A stretch of DNA of 9,027 bases from positions 1 to 9,027 of the forward strand of contig JAIRLW010000464.1 in NCBI GenBank assembly GCA_031259095.1, in the 5' to 3' direction. A program made the position numbers and the translations under genes. This document shows positions 1 to 6,181 of the stretch, piece after piece. The first letter of the stretch is position 1. Every line of letters starts with the position of its first letter. Below the pieces are notes generated by a model. That model ran no database searches. It was not told the origin of the DNA and saw only the letters and a list, made by a program, of their open reading frames with translations. This DNA comes from Planctomycetaceae bacterium (lineage in GTDB: Bacteria > Planctomycetota > Planctomycetia > Pirellulales > Thermoguttaceae).

Positions 1-886
1 GATTCGGGTATTTTTGTTCAACTTCCTGCATAAAACACGATTCGTGATTTTGATGATTTTTCAAAAACCAATCGACATGATTTTCAAGATACTGTTCACG
101 TACAGACGGATCGTTCAAATCATTTGGAACACGTTCCATTCGCGGATCAATACTGTCAAACCCGAAAAACGGTTTGTTTAACCGTTGCCGAATCATGCCG
201 GCATATTCGGGATTCAACTCAATTCCAAGACATCGGCGTCCTGTTTGTTGACAAACCCGTAACGTTGTTCCGCTGCCGGCAAACGGATCAAGTACTTCAC
301 TTGACAACATCGAAGACGCAAGAACCATGCGCTCAATTAACCCTTCCGGTTTTTGTGTCGGATGCGGCTGTCTGTTTTCGTTGCAATAATGAACATGGGA
401 AAACTCCCAAACATCGCCGGGATTCGCACCGCGCATGTTGTTAATTGAACGATAATATTTTTGCGGAACTCTGACCGCGTCCAAATTGAAATAATATTTT
501 TGCGTTTTTGAAAACATTAAAATATCATCGTGACGCGGTGAAAATCCTTTCGTCTTGCCGATTCCTTGCGTGTAATGCCAACAAATCCAGTTGACAAAAT
601 TCATATTCAATTCCGTTTCCAATATTTGATAAACGTATGAAATCATGCGGAATCCGACAAAAACATACATCGTTCCTTCCGGTTTCAAAATTCTTCGGCA
701 TTCACGCGTCCATGTCTGTGTGAAGTTCAAGTAATCGTCAAAATCTTTTCGATCAGACGTATTGCCGTATTCCTTCCCTAAATTATAAGGCGGATCGGCA
801 ATCACCAAATCTATAGATTCATCAGGCAACTTTGGAAGTTCATGAAGAGAATCACCGCAAAGAATTTTTATATCAGGATCATTCAC
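1..886 (-). CDS. Type II DNA adenine/cytosine amino-methyltransferase, beta class (3' end beyond window)
   Basis: This gene methylates an exocyclic amino group (N6-adenine or N4-cytosine) in the recognition site of the adjacent endonuclease, using S-adenosylmethionine. The 295 visible residues carry motif IV DPPY at 31-34 (context IADPPYNLG), a long central region (about 75-175) that should hold target recognition, the QKPEGLIERMVLASS segment at 178-192, then motif I DPFAGSGTT at 200-208 and IELN at 222-225. Having DPPY before FAGSGT is the beta-class order. The start is GTG at 886-884: the frame has a stop (TGA, 895-893) only three codons upstream and no ATG before the conserved GDS segment. 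The GTG lies inside the last codons of the endonuclease gene, giving an 8-nt overlap and probable translational coupling. The frame stays open to the left edge, so the C terminus is missing. The recognition sequence and the choice of adenine over cytosine cannot be read from the sequence; adenine is more likely. Confidence 0.9.
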   Translation of the reverse strand, partial: MNDPDIKILCGDSLHELPKLPDESIDLVIADPPYNLGKEYGNTSDRKDFDDYLNFTQTWTRECRRILKPEGTMYVFVGFRMISYVYQILETELNMNFVNWICWHYTQGIGKTKGFSPRHDDILMFSKTQKYYFNLDAVRVPQKYYRSINNMRGANPGDVWEFSHVHYCNENRQPHPTQKPEGLIERMVLASSMLSSEVLDPFAGSGTTLRVCQQTGRRCLGIELNPEYAGMIRQRLNKPFFGFDSIDPRMERVPNDLNDPSVREQYLENHVDWFLKNHQNHESCFMQEVEQKYPN

Positions 887-1661
887 TGTTTTTCACCCAA
901 CCGTTTCTTTCTGCAAGTTCCTGCCACTCTTCCAAAGTTCGTTTGTTTGATGACAAATATTTTTGGTCAAGTAATTGGCAAAATTCCCAAACATTGCGAT
1001 ATTTAAGCGTCACATAATGAATGTCTTTGATTTGAATTTGCCCTGTTCCTAAAGCAGGATTGTAACTTATATCGTTTGCCGCAAGGTATTTCAAATCATA
1101 CGCATTGTGCCCGACAACTTCCATAACTCCGTCCATTAATCCGGTTTTTTCGTTTCTGTTACAATAGACACGATGTTTCAATGAAAGTATTACAAATAAA
1201 TAATCTGGATCATCGACATAAGCGGTTCGGATTCGTTGGTAGGAAGTGATGTTAGGAGACCGTCCACTATTGGGAATATCCTCTGCCGTAGCCTTGACGT
1301 CAACTTCTGCTGTAATACCCAATTCCGTTTTACGTTTCTTTTTGAATTGTAAAATAATATCCGCTTTGTTAAGACGTTCCTGCGCCTCCACATGAATCAA
1401 TGCGTATTTATTATGCGTATCTTCGCAAATTCCGGTAAAAATTTCAACAGCCCATACCTCAACGAATGGTCCGGCAATTTTGTTAATATTTTCCATCGGC
1501 AATCCCAATTTCAAATTGGTATTGATAATGATTTTATTATTTTGCAAATGAATTGCTTCTTGAACAATAGATTCAATTACCTGAATAACGTAATCCGAAC
1601 ACTCCCGATAATCTGAGCATTCTTCGGGAATTTTAAAATCCATCTCGTCATATTTTTTCAT
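879..1661 (-). CDS. Probable type II restriction endonuclease, PD-(D/E)xK-like
   Basis: This 260-residue protein is most likely the nuclease partner of the methyltransferase encoded just downstream and overlapping it by 8 nt. A candidate catalytic core is visible: a hydrophobic beta strand after A-D101 (ADIILQF), then a second strand EVDVKAT with D121 and K123. This fits a PD-(D/E)xK layout with Asp in place of the commoner Glu. The 20-residue spacing from D101 to D121 is the same as that between D91 and E111 in EcoRI, which is suggestive only. E68 and E73 in VEVWAVEIF could belong to the preceding helix. There is no signal peptide or membrane segment. The length suits an orthodox type II enzyme. 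The ATG at 1661 has a weak GAGG at 1675-1672, 10 nt upstream; M7 is a possible alternative start. The family assignment rests on the motif plus gene context, since I do not recognise the protein by name. Confidence 0.72.
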   Translation of the reverse strand: MKKYDEMDFKIPEECSDYRECSDYVIQVIESIVQEAIHLQNNKIIINTNLKLGLPMENINKIAGPFVEVWAVEIFTGICEDTHNKYALIHVEAQERLNKADIILQFKKKRKTELGITAEVDVKATAEDIPNSGRSPNITSYQRIRTAYVDDPDYLFVILSLKHRVYCNRNEKTGLMDGVMEVVGHNAYDLKYLAANDISYNPALGTGQIQIKDIHYVTLKYRNVWEFCQLLDQKYLSSNKRTLEEWQELAERNGWVKNSE

Positions 1662-1687
1662 GGAATAGATGCCTCAATACTATATTT

Positions 1688-1718
1688 TACGGATTTTATG
1701 GATACGGATTTTATGGAT
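1688..1718. repeat. Exact 15-bp tandem duplication upstream of the endonuclease gene
   Basis: The unit acggattttatggat occurs twice in direct contact, at 1689-1703 and 1704-1718; one matching base (t1688) extends the periodicity. It lies 27-57 nt upstream of the endonuclease ATG on the minus strand, next to a TATAGT-like box at 1684-1679. It could alter promoter spacing or be a repeated operator. No convincing -35 box was found at normal spacing. Confidence 0.85.
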
Positions 1719-1833
1719 TGATACACTCTGCTGAGGTTGTTTTAGACAATCGTTAGGAAAAATAAGTTTGAAAATGAGGTTAGTGAAAATGGAATCAAAA
1801 TCTTTGTGAAAATTCTACGGAAATATTACCAAT

Positions 1834-1880
1834 ATTGCAGATTGATGATTTACCGAATTTGAAAATCATCAATCTGCAAT
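1834..1880. repeat. Perfect 18-bp inverted repeat (stem-loop) downstream of the PFOR gene
   Basis: The arms attgcagattgatgattt (1834-1851) and its exact reverse complement (1863-1880) flank an 11-nt loop. The structure begins 43 nt past the PFOR stop codon on the minus strand. It could end the PFOR transcript or protect its 3' end. However, the stem is AT-rich and is followed on the minus strand by auuggua rather than a clean U run, so it is not a standard intrinsic terminator. A small mobile or dispersed hairpin element is an alternative. Confidence 0.8.
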
Positions 1881-1897
1881 CTAAAATCACATTTTTG

Positions 1898-1929
1898 TCT
1901 AATAGTCTAATAGTTTAATGGTTTAATCG
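1898..1929. repeat. Four degenerate 8-bp tandem repeats at the PFOR 3' end
   Basis: Reading the plus strand, consecutive 8-mers are tctaatag, tctaatag, tttaatgg and tttaatcg. The last unit overlaps the PFOR stop codon (1923-1925 on the minus strand). It looks like slippage-derived simple sequence. No function is evident. Confidence 0.65.
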
Positions 1930-4900
1930 TTCTTTTTTGTGTTGGTCAGAGCGGTGTAGAAGTTGAAACGTTCTTCGACTTCGCGTTGTGATTGTTCGAT
2001 CAACCGCTCGAACACATCCGGTTTTGACCGGTTCAAAACCGCAAAACGATTTTGTTTCAACTCGAAATCTTTTACCGAACCTTCCGGCGTTTTCGACGAC
2101 ACTTCAAGCGGTTGAGATTTGCGCGGGTCGTAAGTGTAAAGGGGCCAATATCCACATTTCACCGCTTCCTTTTGCAATTCCAAACCGATTTTCATGTCCG
2201 ACATACCGTGAGCAATACAATGAGCGTAAGCAATAATCAGCGACGGTCCCGGATACGCTTCCGCCGCACGAATCGCTTTAATAGCGTGATTCGGATTCGC
2301 ACCAATAGAAATTTGTGCAACATAAACATTGCCGTAAGCCATTCCCATCATACCGAGGTCTTTTTTACGGGTTGGTTTTCCGCCGGCGGCAAATTTCGCA
2401 ACCGCTCCTTTGGGTGTGGACTTCGACGCTTGACCGCCGGTGTTTGAATAAACTTCAGTGTCAAGAACCAAAATGTTAATATCCCGCCCCGACGCAATCA
2501 CATGGTCAAGCCCGCCGTAACCAATATCGTACGCCCAACCGTCGCCGCCGAAACACCAGCAACTCCGGCGTACCAGCGAATCCGCTATATTAAGCAAGTT
2601 CAAACCGGTAATACATGCGTCCGGCGTTGTCTTATCACACGTTCCGTGATTCAAACACGCTTGAACCTTCGCCTTGAGTTCGGCAACCCATTGACGTTGT
2701 AACGCAATTTCGGCTTCGGTTTCCTGTTTATTGTTCAGGATATTGTCCACGAGTTCCGCACCGATTTGTTCACGTCTTGCCGTTAGAATTTCTTTAGCAT
2801 AAGCGTTTTGCTGATCGACCGCAACACGAAGCCCAAGTCCAAATTCGGCGTTGTCCTCGAACAATGAATTACACCACGCCGGTCCGCGACCATTGGCGTC
2901 TTTGGTGTACGGAGTTGTCGGCAAGTTCCCGCCGTAAATCGATGAACAACCTGTTGCGTTGGCAACCAACATCCGGTCTCCGAAAAATTGCGTAACCAGT
3001 TTGACATAGGGCGTTTCACCGCAACCGGCACACGCACCGGAATATTCAAAGAGCGGCAGTAAAAGTTGCGATCCCTTAATACTGTCGGCGTTGACTTTTG
3101 AACGGTCAACTTCGGGAATAGAAAGGAAGAAATCCCAATTTGCCCGTTCCGCTTCAAGATGGTCAACTTTGGGTTCCATATTAATCGCCTTGCGTCCTTC
3201 CACTGCTTTGTTTTTGCCGGGGCAATTTTGAACACAAAGTCCGCAACCAACACAATCATCAGGAGCAGGCTGAATCACCGCTTTGTTACCCGGAAATTCT
3301 TTGCCTTTCCAATCGGCGGAATGAAAAGTTTTCGGAGCGTTTGCCAACAAATCGGGACTCAATGTTTTGAACCGAATCGCAGCGTGCGGGCAAACCAATG
3401 AACATTGACCGCATTGCAGACAAACAGACGAATCCCAAATGGGAATGTCGATAGCAATATTACGTTTTTCGTACTGGGAAGTTCCGGTCGGGAACGAACC
3501 GTCGGCTGCCGGAAGCATCGCACTCACCGGTAAATCATTGCCGCGTGCCGCAAGAATTTCACCGAGTGTTTCTTTGACAAATTTCGGCGGATTACCAACC
3601 GCTCCGGTGTGCCGATGCAATTTTGACGAAACGGTTTGAGGATAATGAACCTCTTTAAGTGCGGCAACCGCCGAATCAACCGCATCGTAATTCTTTTGAA
3701 CAACCGCATCGCCTTTCTTGCCGTAAGTTTTTTTGATTGCTTTTTTGATATGCCCGATGGCTTCTTCGGAAGTTGGGAACAGTTTTGCCAATTGGAAAAA
3801 ACAGGTTTGCATAACGGTATTGAGACGGTTCCCCATTCCGGCTTCGCGGGCAACTGTTACGGCATCGACAACATAAAACTTCGCTTTTTTAGCAATAAGT
3901 TCCTGTTGCAGTTCTGCCGGAAGATGATCCCAAACTTCATCGGGTCCGTAAGGCGAATTGAGTAGGAATGTTCCGCCTTCGACCAACGGTTGCAACATAT
4001 CCAGTTTTTCGGTGAAAACGAATTGATGACAGGCGATAAAATTTGCCTTCGTAACAAAATACGAACCTTTAATCGGGCGAGGAGAAAACCGGAGATGAGA
4101 TTCCGTAACCGAACCGGCTTTTTTCGAATCGTAAACAAAATAACCTTGAGCGGAAAGATGAGTGTTTTCGCCGACGATTTTTGTTGTATCCTTATTGGCT
4201 CCAACCGTTCCGTCGCTGCCGAGACCAAAGAATAAACATCGTGTTACGTCGTCCGCTTCCGTTGAATATTGAGGATCATACGGCAAACTGAGATTTGTTA
4301 CATCGTCGTTGATACCGATAGTAAATTCGCGTTGCGGATTGGGTTTTGCCAATTCATCATAGATTGCTTTTGCCATTGCGGGCGAAAATTCTTTTGACGA
4401 AAGACCGTAACGCCCGCCGACAACCGTTAATTTATCGCCGGTCCAGTTTTCGGCAATTGCGGTAACAACATCCTGATACAACGGTTCACCTAAGGCGCCG
4501 GGTTCTTTTGTTCGGTCAAGAACGGCGATTTTCTTAACCGTTTTCGGCAATGCGGCGGTGAATGCGGCGCCGTCGAATGGACGATAAAGCCGGACATTGA
4601 TAAGACCGATTTTTTCGCCGCCTTTAACGTGGTCGAGATATTCTTCGACAATTCCTGTGGACGATCCCATTGCGACAATCACGCGGTCAGCATCGGGTGC
4701 GCCGAAATAATCGAATAGATGGTAAGACCGTCCCGTTAATTGGGCGAATTTATCCATTTCCGCCTGAACGATGGCGGGAACTTTATTGTACACTGTGTTG
4801 CAGGCTTCGCGTGCTTGAAAGAAAACGTCGGGATTTTGGGCGGTTCCTTTGAGTAAAGGTCGGTCCGGCGACAATGACCGTTTACGGAATGTTTCGATAG

Positions 4901-5498
4901 TTTCCATATCGAGCATTCGTTTGATAACTTCATCGGGAATTGGTTCAATTCGGTTGACTTCGTGAGAAGTTCGGAAGCCGTCGAAAAAATGCAGGAAAGG
5001 CAAACTTGCTTTATAAGTTGCGGCGTAGGCGATCATTGCCATATCGTGAGTTTCCTGAATTGTTCCTCCGCCGATAAACGCCCAACCGGTACTTCGGCAC
5101 GCTAAAATATCGCTGTGATCGCCGAAAATGGAAAGGGCATGAGTTGCGACGGTTCGGGCGGAGACGTGAAAGACGGTTGGTGTTTGCTCGCCCGCAACTT
5201 TGAACATAATCGGAATCATTAGGAGCAAGCCTTGTGAGGCTGTAAATGTACAAGTCATTGAACCGGCTTGTAAAGAGCCGTGAACTGCTCCTGCGGCTCC
5301 GGCTTCGCTTTGCATTTCCACAATTTGCGGAATGGTACCAAAAATATTTTTCTTTCCCTTTGCCGCCCAATCATCCGCGAGTTCGCCCATTGTTGAGGAC
5401 GGGGTGATTGGATAGATTGCCATGACTTCATTACAGGCATGGGCAATAAGGGTTGTTGCTTCGTTTCCATCGACCATTAAAAATTGGTTGTCACTCAC
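1923..5498 (-). CDS. nifJ: Pyruvate:ferredoxin (flavodoxin) oxidoreductase, single-chain homodimer type
   Basis: This cytoplasmic enzyme oxidises pyruvate with CoA to acetyl-CoA and CO2 and passes two electrons to ferredoxin or flavodoxin, the central step of anaerobic pyruvate breakdown. At 1191 residues it is complete for the single-chain family. The pyruvate/TPP domain opens with YPITPSS (T32), E65 and SARTV (R115), matching T31, E64 and R114 of the Desulfovibrio africanus enzyme. The gamma-type domain has GLGSDGTVGANKD at 425-437. The ferredoxin domain binds two 4Fe-4S clusters through C693/C696/C699/C703 and C749/C752/C755/C759. The proximal cluster should use C823, C826, C851 and C1094. 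The TPP/Mg site is GGDGWAYDIG (984-993) with YSNTGGQAS (N1019). The long C-terminal extension of D. africanus is absent. The start is GTG at 5498-5496 with AGGAG at 5510-5506, 7 nt upstream. No nif genes are nearby, so a general catabolic role is more likely than nitrogen fixation; the symbol por would serve equally well. Confidence 0.97.
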   Translation of the reverse strand: MSDNQFLMVDGNEATTLIAHACNEVMAIYPITPSSTMGELADDWAAKGKKNIFGTIPQIVEMQSEAGAAGAVHGSLQAGSMTCTFTASQGLLLMIPIMFKVAGEQTPTVFHVSARTVATHALSIFGDHSDILACRSTGWAFIGGGTIQETHDMAMIAYAATYKASLPFLHFFDGFRTSHEVNRIEPIPDEVIKRMLDMETIETFRKRSLSPDRPLLKGTAQNPDVFFQAREACNTVYNKVPAIVQAEMDKFAQLTGRSYHLFDYFGAPDADRVIVAMGSSTGIVEEYLDHVKGGEKIGLINVRLYRPFDGAAFTAALPKTVKKIAVLDRTKEPGALGEPLYQDVVTAIAENWTGDKLTVVGGRYGLSSKEFSPAMAKAIYDELAKPNPQREFTIGINDDVTNLSLPYDPQYSTEADDVTRCLFFGLGSDGTVGANKDTTKIVGENTHLSAQGYFVYDSKKAGSVTESHLRFSPRPIKGSYFVTKANFIACHQFVFTEKLDMLQPLVEGGTFLLNSPYGPDEVWDHLPAELQQELIAKKAKFYVVDAVTVAREAGMGNRLNTVMQTCFFQLAKLFPTSEEAIGHIKKAIKKTYGKKGDAVVQKNYDAVDSAVAALKEVHYPQTVSSKLHRHTGAVGNPPKFVKETLGEILAARGNDLPVSAMLPAADGSFPTGTSQYEKRNIAIDIPIWDSSVCLQCGQCSLVCPHAAIRFKTLSPDLLANAPKTFHSADWKGKEFPGNKAVIQPAPDDCVGCGLCVQNCPGKNKAVEGRKAINMEPKVDHLEAERANWDFFLSIPEVDRSKVNADSIKGSQLLLPLFEYSGACAGCGETPYVKLVTQFFGDRMLVANATGCSSIYGGNLPTTPYTKDANGRGPAWCNSLFEDNAEFGLGLRVAVDQQNAYAKEILTARREQIGAELVDNILNNKQETEAEIALQRQWVAELKAKVQACLNHGTCDKTTPDACITGLNLLNIADSLVRRSCWCFGGDGWAYDIGYGGLDHVIASGRDINILVLDTEVYSNTGGQASKSTPKGAVAKFAAGGKPTRKKDLGMMGMAYGNVYVAQISIGANPNHAIKAIRAAEAYPGPSLIIAYAHCIAHGMSDMKIGLELQKEAVKCGYWPLYTYDPRKSQPLEVSSKTPEGSVKDFELKQNRFAVLNRSKPDVFERLIEQSQREVEERFNFYTALTNTKKND

Positions 5499-5538
5499 AG
5501 AAAATCTCCTAAAAGTGTTAGGTTGGGGTTGGGTTTAG

Positions 5539-5561
5539 CCAGCCGTTCCGGTTACGGCTGG
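5539..5561 (-). promoter_or_regulatory. GC-rich hairpin in the PFOR mRNA leader
   Basis: On the minus strand, ccagccgt and acggctgg form a perfect 8-bp stem around a 7-nt loop. It ends 28 nt upstream of the AGGAG of the PFOR gene and lies downstream of the predicted promoter, so it would be transcribed. It could affect mRNA stability or translation. No uridine run follows, so it is not a terminator. No known riboswitch was recognised. Confidence 0.6.
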
Positions 5562-5621
5562 AAGGATTTGCTCCTGACTGTAAATTCCGCCATGGCAAAA
5601 AGGCAGAATATTTTATAGAAA

Positions 5622-5650
5622 ATGATACCCAACTTAGGAAAAAACGTAAA
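5622..5650 (-). promoter_or_regulatory. Putative sigma-70 promoter of the PFOR gene
   Basis: On the minus strand TTTACG (5650-5645) and TATCAT (5627-5622) are separated by exactly 17 nt. The -10 box matches five of six consensus bases and the -35 box four of six. Transcription would begin near 5615, giving a leader of about 117 nt that contains the hairpin at 5539-5561. Confidence 0.5.
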
Positions 5651-5721
5651 GCCCCCCTTAAACAAATCATCGATAGGAAATTTCTAAAAATTCGTTTTTA
5701 ATTAGAATTATTACCCCAATC

Positions 5722-5755
5722 TGTCCCTAATGTCCCATTTGTCTCTAATATCCCA
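5722..5755. repeat. Pyrimidine-rich repeat tgtccctaatgtccc, copy 1
   Basis: The 15-mer tgtccctaatgtccc (5722-5736) is followed by degenerate copies (gtctctaat, atccc), giving a period of about 9-10 bp. The same 15-mer recurs exactly at 7183-7197 in the cysK-metY spacer. Two copies in separate spacers suggest a dispersed intergenic repeat family in this genome. Confidence 0.6.
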
Positions 5756-5780
5756 GATATTTCTCTCTTAGTTCTACGAG

Positions 5781-5837
5781 CCGTGAAATATCACAGTTCC
5801 GTGATATTCGATAGGTAATGCCGTGAAATATCACGGC
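5781..5837. promoter_or_regulatory. Cluster of three related palindromic sites (GTGA-N4-TCAC type)
   Basis: The 14-mer ccgtgaaatatcac occurs at 5781-5794 and again at 5821-5834. The second copy is a perfect palindrome, GCCGTGAAATATCACGGC (5820-5837), with 7-bp arms and a 4-nt centre. Between them lies an inverted copy, ccgtgatatt (5799-5808), exactly complementary to 5827-5836. The two full sites are 40 bp apart, about four helical turns. The cluster sits roughly 125-180 bp upstream of the start expected from the sigma-54 promoter at 5936-5951, the usual place for enhancer-binding activator sites. The cognate regulator is unknown. Confidence 0.7.
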
Positions 5838-5935
5838 GAAAGAGAACGTTTTCATCTCAGATTTTAGGCGATAAAACGTGGAATAGACTGAAAATAAAGC
5901 ACTTTACGCAATTATAGAATAATTTTTATATTATT

Positions 5936-5951
5936 TGGCATGGCAATTGCA
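5936..5951 (+). promoter_or_regulatory. Sigma-54 (RpoN) promoter
   Basis: TGGCATGGCAATTGCA matches the sigma-54 consensus TGGCACG-N4-TTGCA at every specified base except one (T for C at position 6). The invariant GG (-24) and GC (-12) doublets are correctly spaced, and the base before it is T as preferred. Transcription should begin near 5962 on the plus strand. The start codon of cysK is about 220 nt further, with a terminator-like hairpin and a separate sigma-70 promoter in between. Confidence 0.65.
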
Positions 5952-5984
5952 TAAGAGTATTTTGGTTGCTTCGACTTTTGGGGG

Positions 5985-6037
5985 GAGTTGGCGTAGGTTT
6001 TACGAAAATAATTATTCTACGTCAACTCTTTTGTTTT
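5985..6037 (+). terminator. Intrinsic terminator or attenuator hairpin between the sigma-54 promoter and cysK
   Basis: GAGTTGGCGTAG (5985-5996) pairs with CTACGTCAACTC (6017-6028) over 12 positions, one of them a G-U wobble, with two further G-U pairs possible at the base. The loop is 20 nt and AT-rich. The stem runs straight into ttttgtttt (6029-6037). In the plus direction this reads as an intrinsic terminator. From the predicted sigma-54 start it would define an RNA of about 75-80 nt, or act as an attenuator ahead of cysK. Confidence 0.55.
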
Positions 6038-6042
6038 GAATT

Positions 6043-6075
6043 TATTTCCTAAATATTTCCTAAAAAAATTTTTTT
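6043..6075. repeat. Tandem 11-mer plus A7T7 bend tract upstream of the cysK promoter
   Basis: The unit tatttcctaaa is repeated exactly at 6043-6053 and 6054-6064, one helical turn apart, and runs into seven A and seven T (6062-6075). AnTn tracts phased with the helix are expected to curve DNA. Lying just upstream of the -35 box at 6087, the stretch could also serve as an UP element. Confidence 0.6.
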
Positions 6076-6086
6076 GTATCCCCGTA

Positions 6087-6116
6087 TTGACAAAGCCGAT
6101 GATATGGATTACCATA
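6087..6116 (+). promoter_or_regulatory. Putative sigma-70 promoter of cysK with overlapping palindrome
   Basis: TTGACA (6087-6092) is a perfect -35 box. After 17 nt comes TACCAT (6110-6115), four of six for -10. Start of transcription would be near 6122, about 60 nt before cysK. A small palindrome, tatgg-atta-ccata (6103-6116), covers the -10 box and could be a repressor operator. Confidence 0.5.
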
Positions 6117-6181
6117 AGGCATAGTAATTCCGTAGGCTTTTAGGTTTTTTATTTTCTCACTTCAACACAAAGGAGTCTTCC

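Larger units (their letters stand above)
5499..6181. other. 683-nt divergent regulatory spacer between the PFOR gene and cysK
   Basis: No protein-coding gene is seen here. Ordered left to right, the spacer holds the PFOR leader with a hairpin (5539-5561), a minus-strand sigma-70 promoter (5622-5650), a pyrimidine-rich repeat (5722-5755), three related GTGA/TCAC sites (5781-5837), a plus-strand sigma-54 promoter (5936-5951), a terminator-like hairpin (5985-6037), a tandem 11-mer with an AnTn tract (6043-6075) and a plus-strand sigma-70 promoter (6087-6115). These are listed separately. The cysK ribosome binding site is AGGAG, a few bases before the ATG. Confidence 0.8.

Noticed and set aside
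124..444. Open plus-strand frame of 106 codons
   Set aside because: It is antisense to the methyltransferase, whose conserved motifs fix the real frame; the protein looks random and has no ribosome binding site.
2052..5470. Many open frames of 60-160 codons on both strands within the PFOR gene
   Set aside because: They are shadows of a gene whose cluster and TPP motifs are continuous over 1191 codons. None has a recognisable motif.
1923..5498. Nitrogen fixation role for the nifJ-type protein
   Set aside because: No nif gene or NifA site is present nearby; general anaerobic pyruvate oxidation explains it better.
5521..5533. G-quadruplex-like run GGTTGGGGTTGGG
   Set aside because: Only a two-tetrad form is possible and it lies on the template strand of the leader; too weak to call.
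5781..5837. CRP, FNR or Rex binding sites
   Set aside because: All of these have six bases between GTGA/TGA and TCAC/TCA halves; here there are four, so the geometry does not fit.
5962..6039. TTG-initiated frame of 25 codons inside the putative sigma-54 transcript
   Set aside because: It starts at the predicted transcript start with no ribosome binding site and covers the hairpin; most likely chance.
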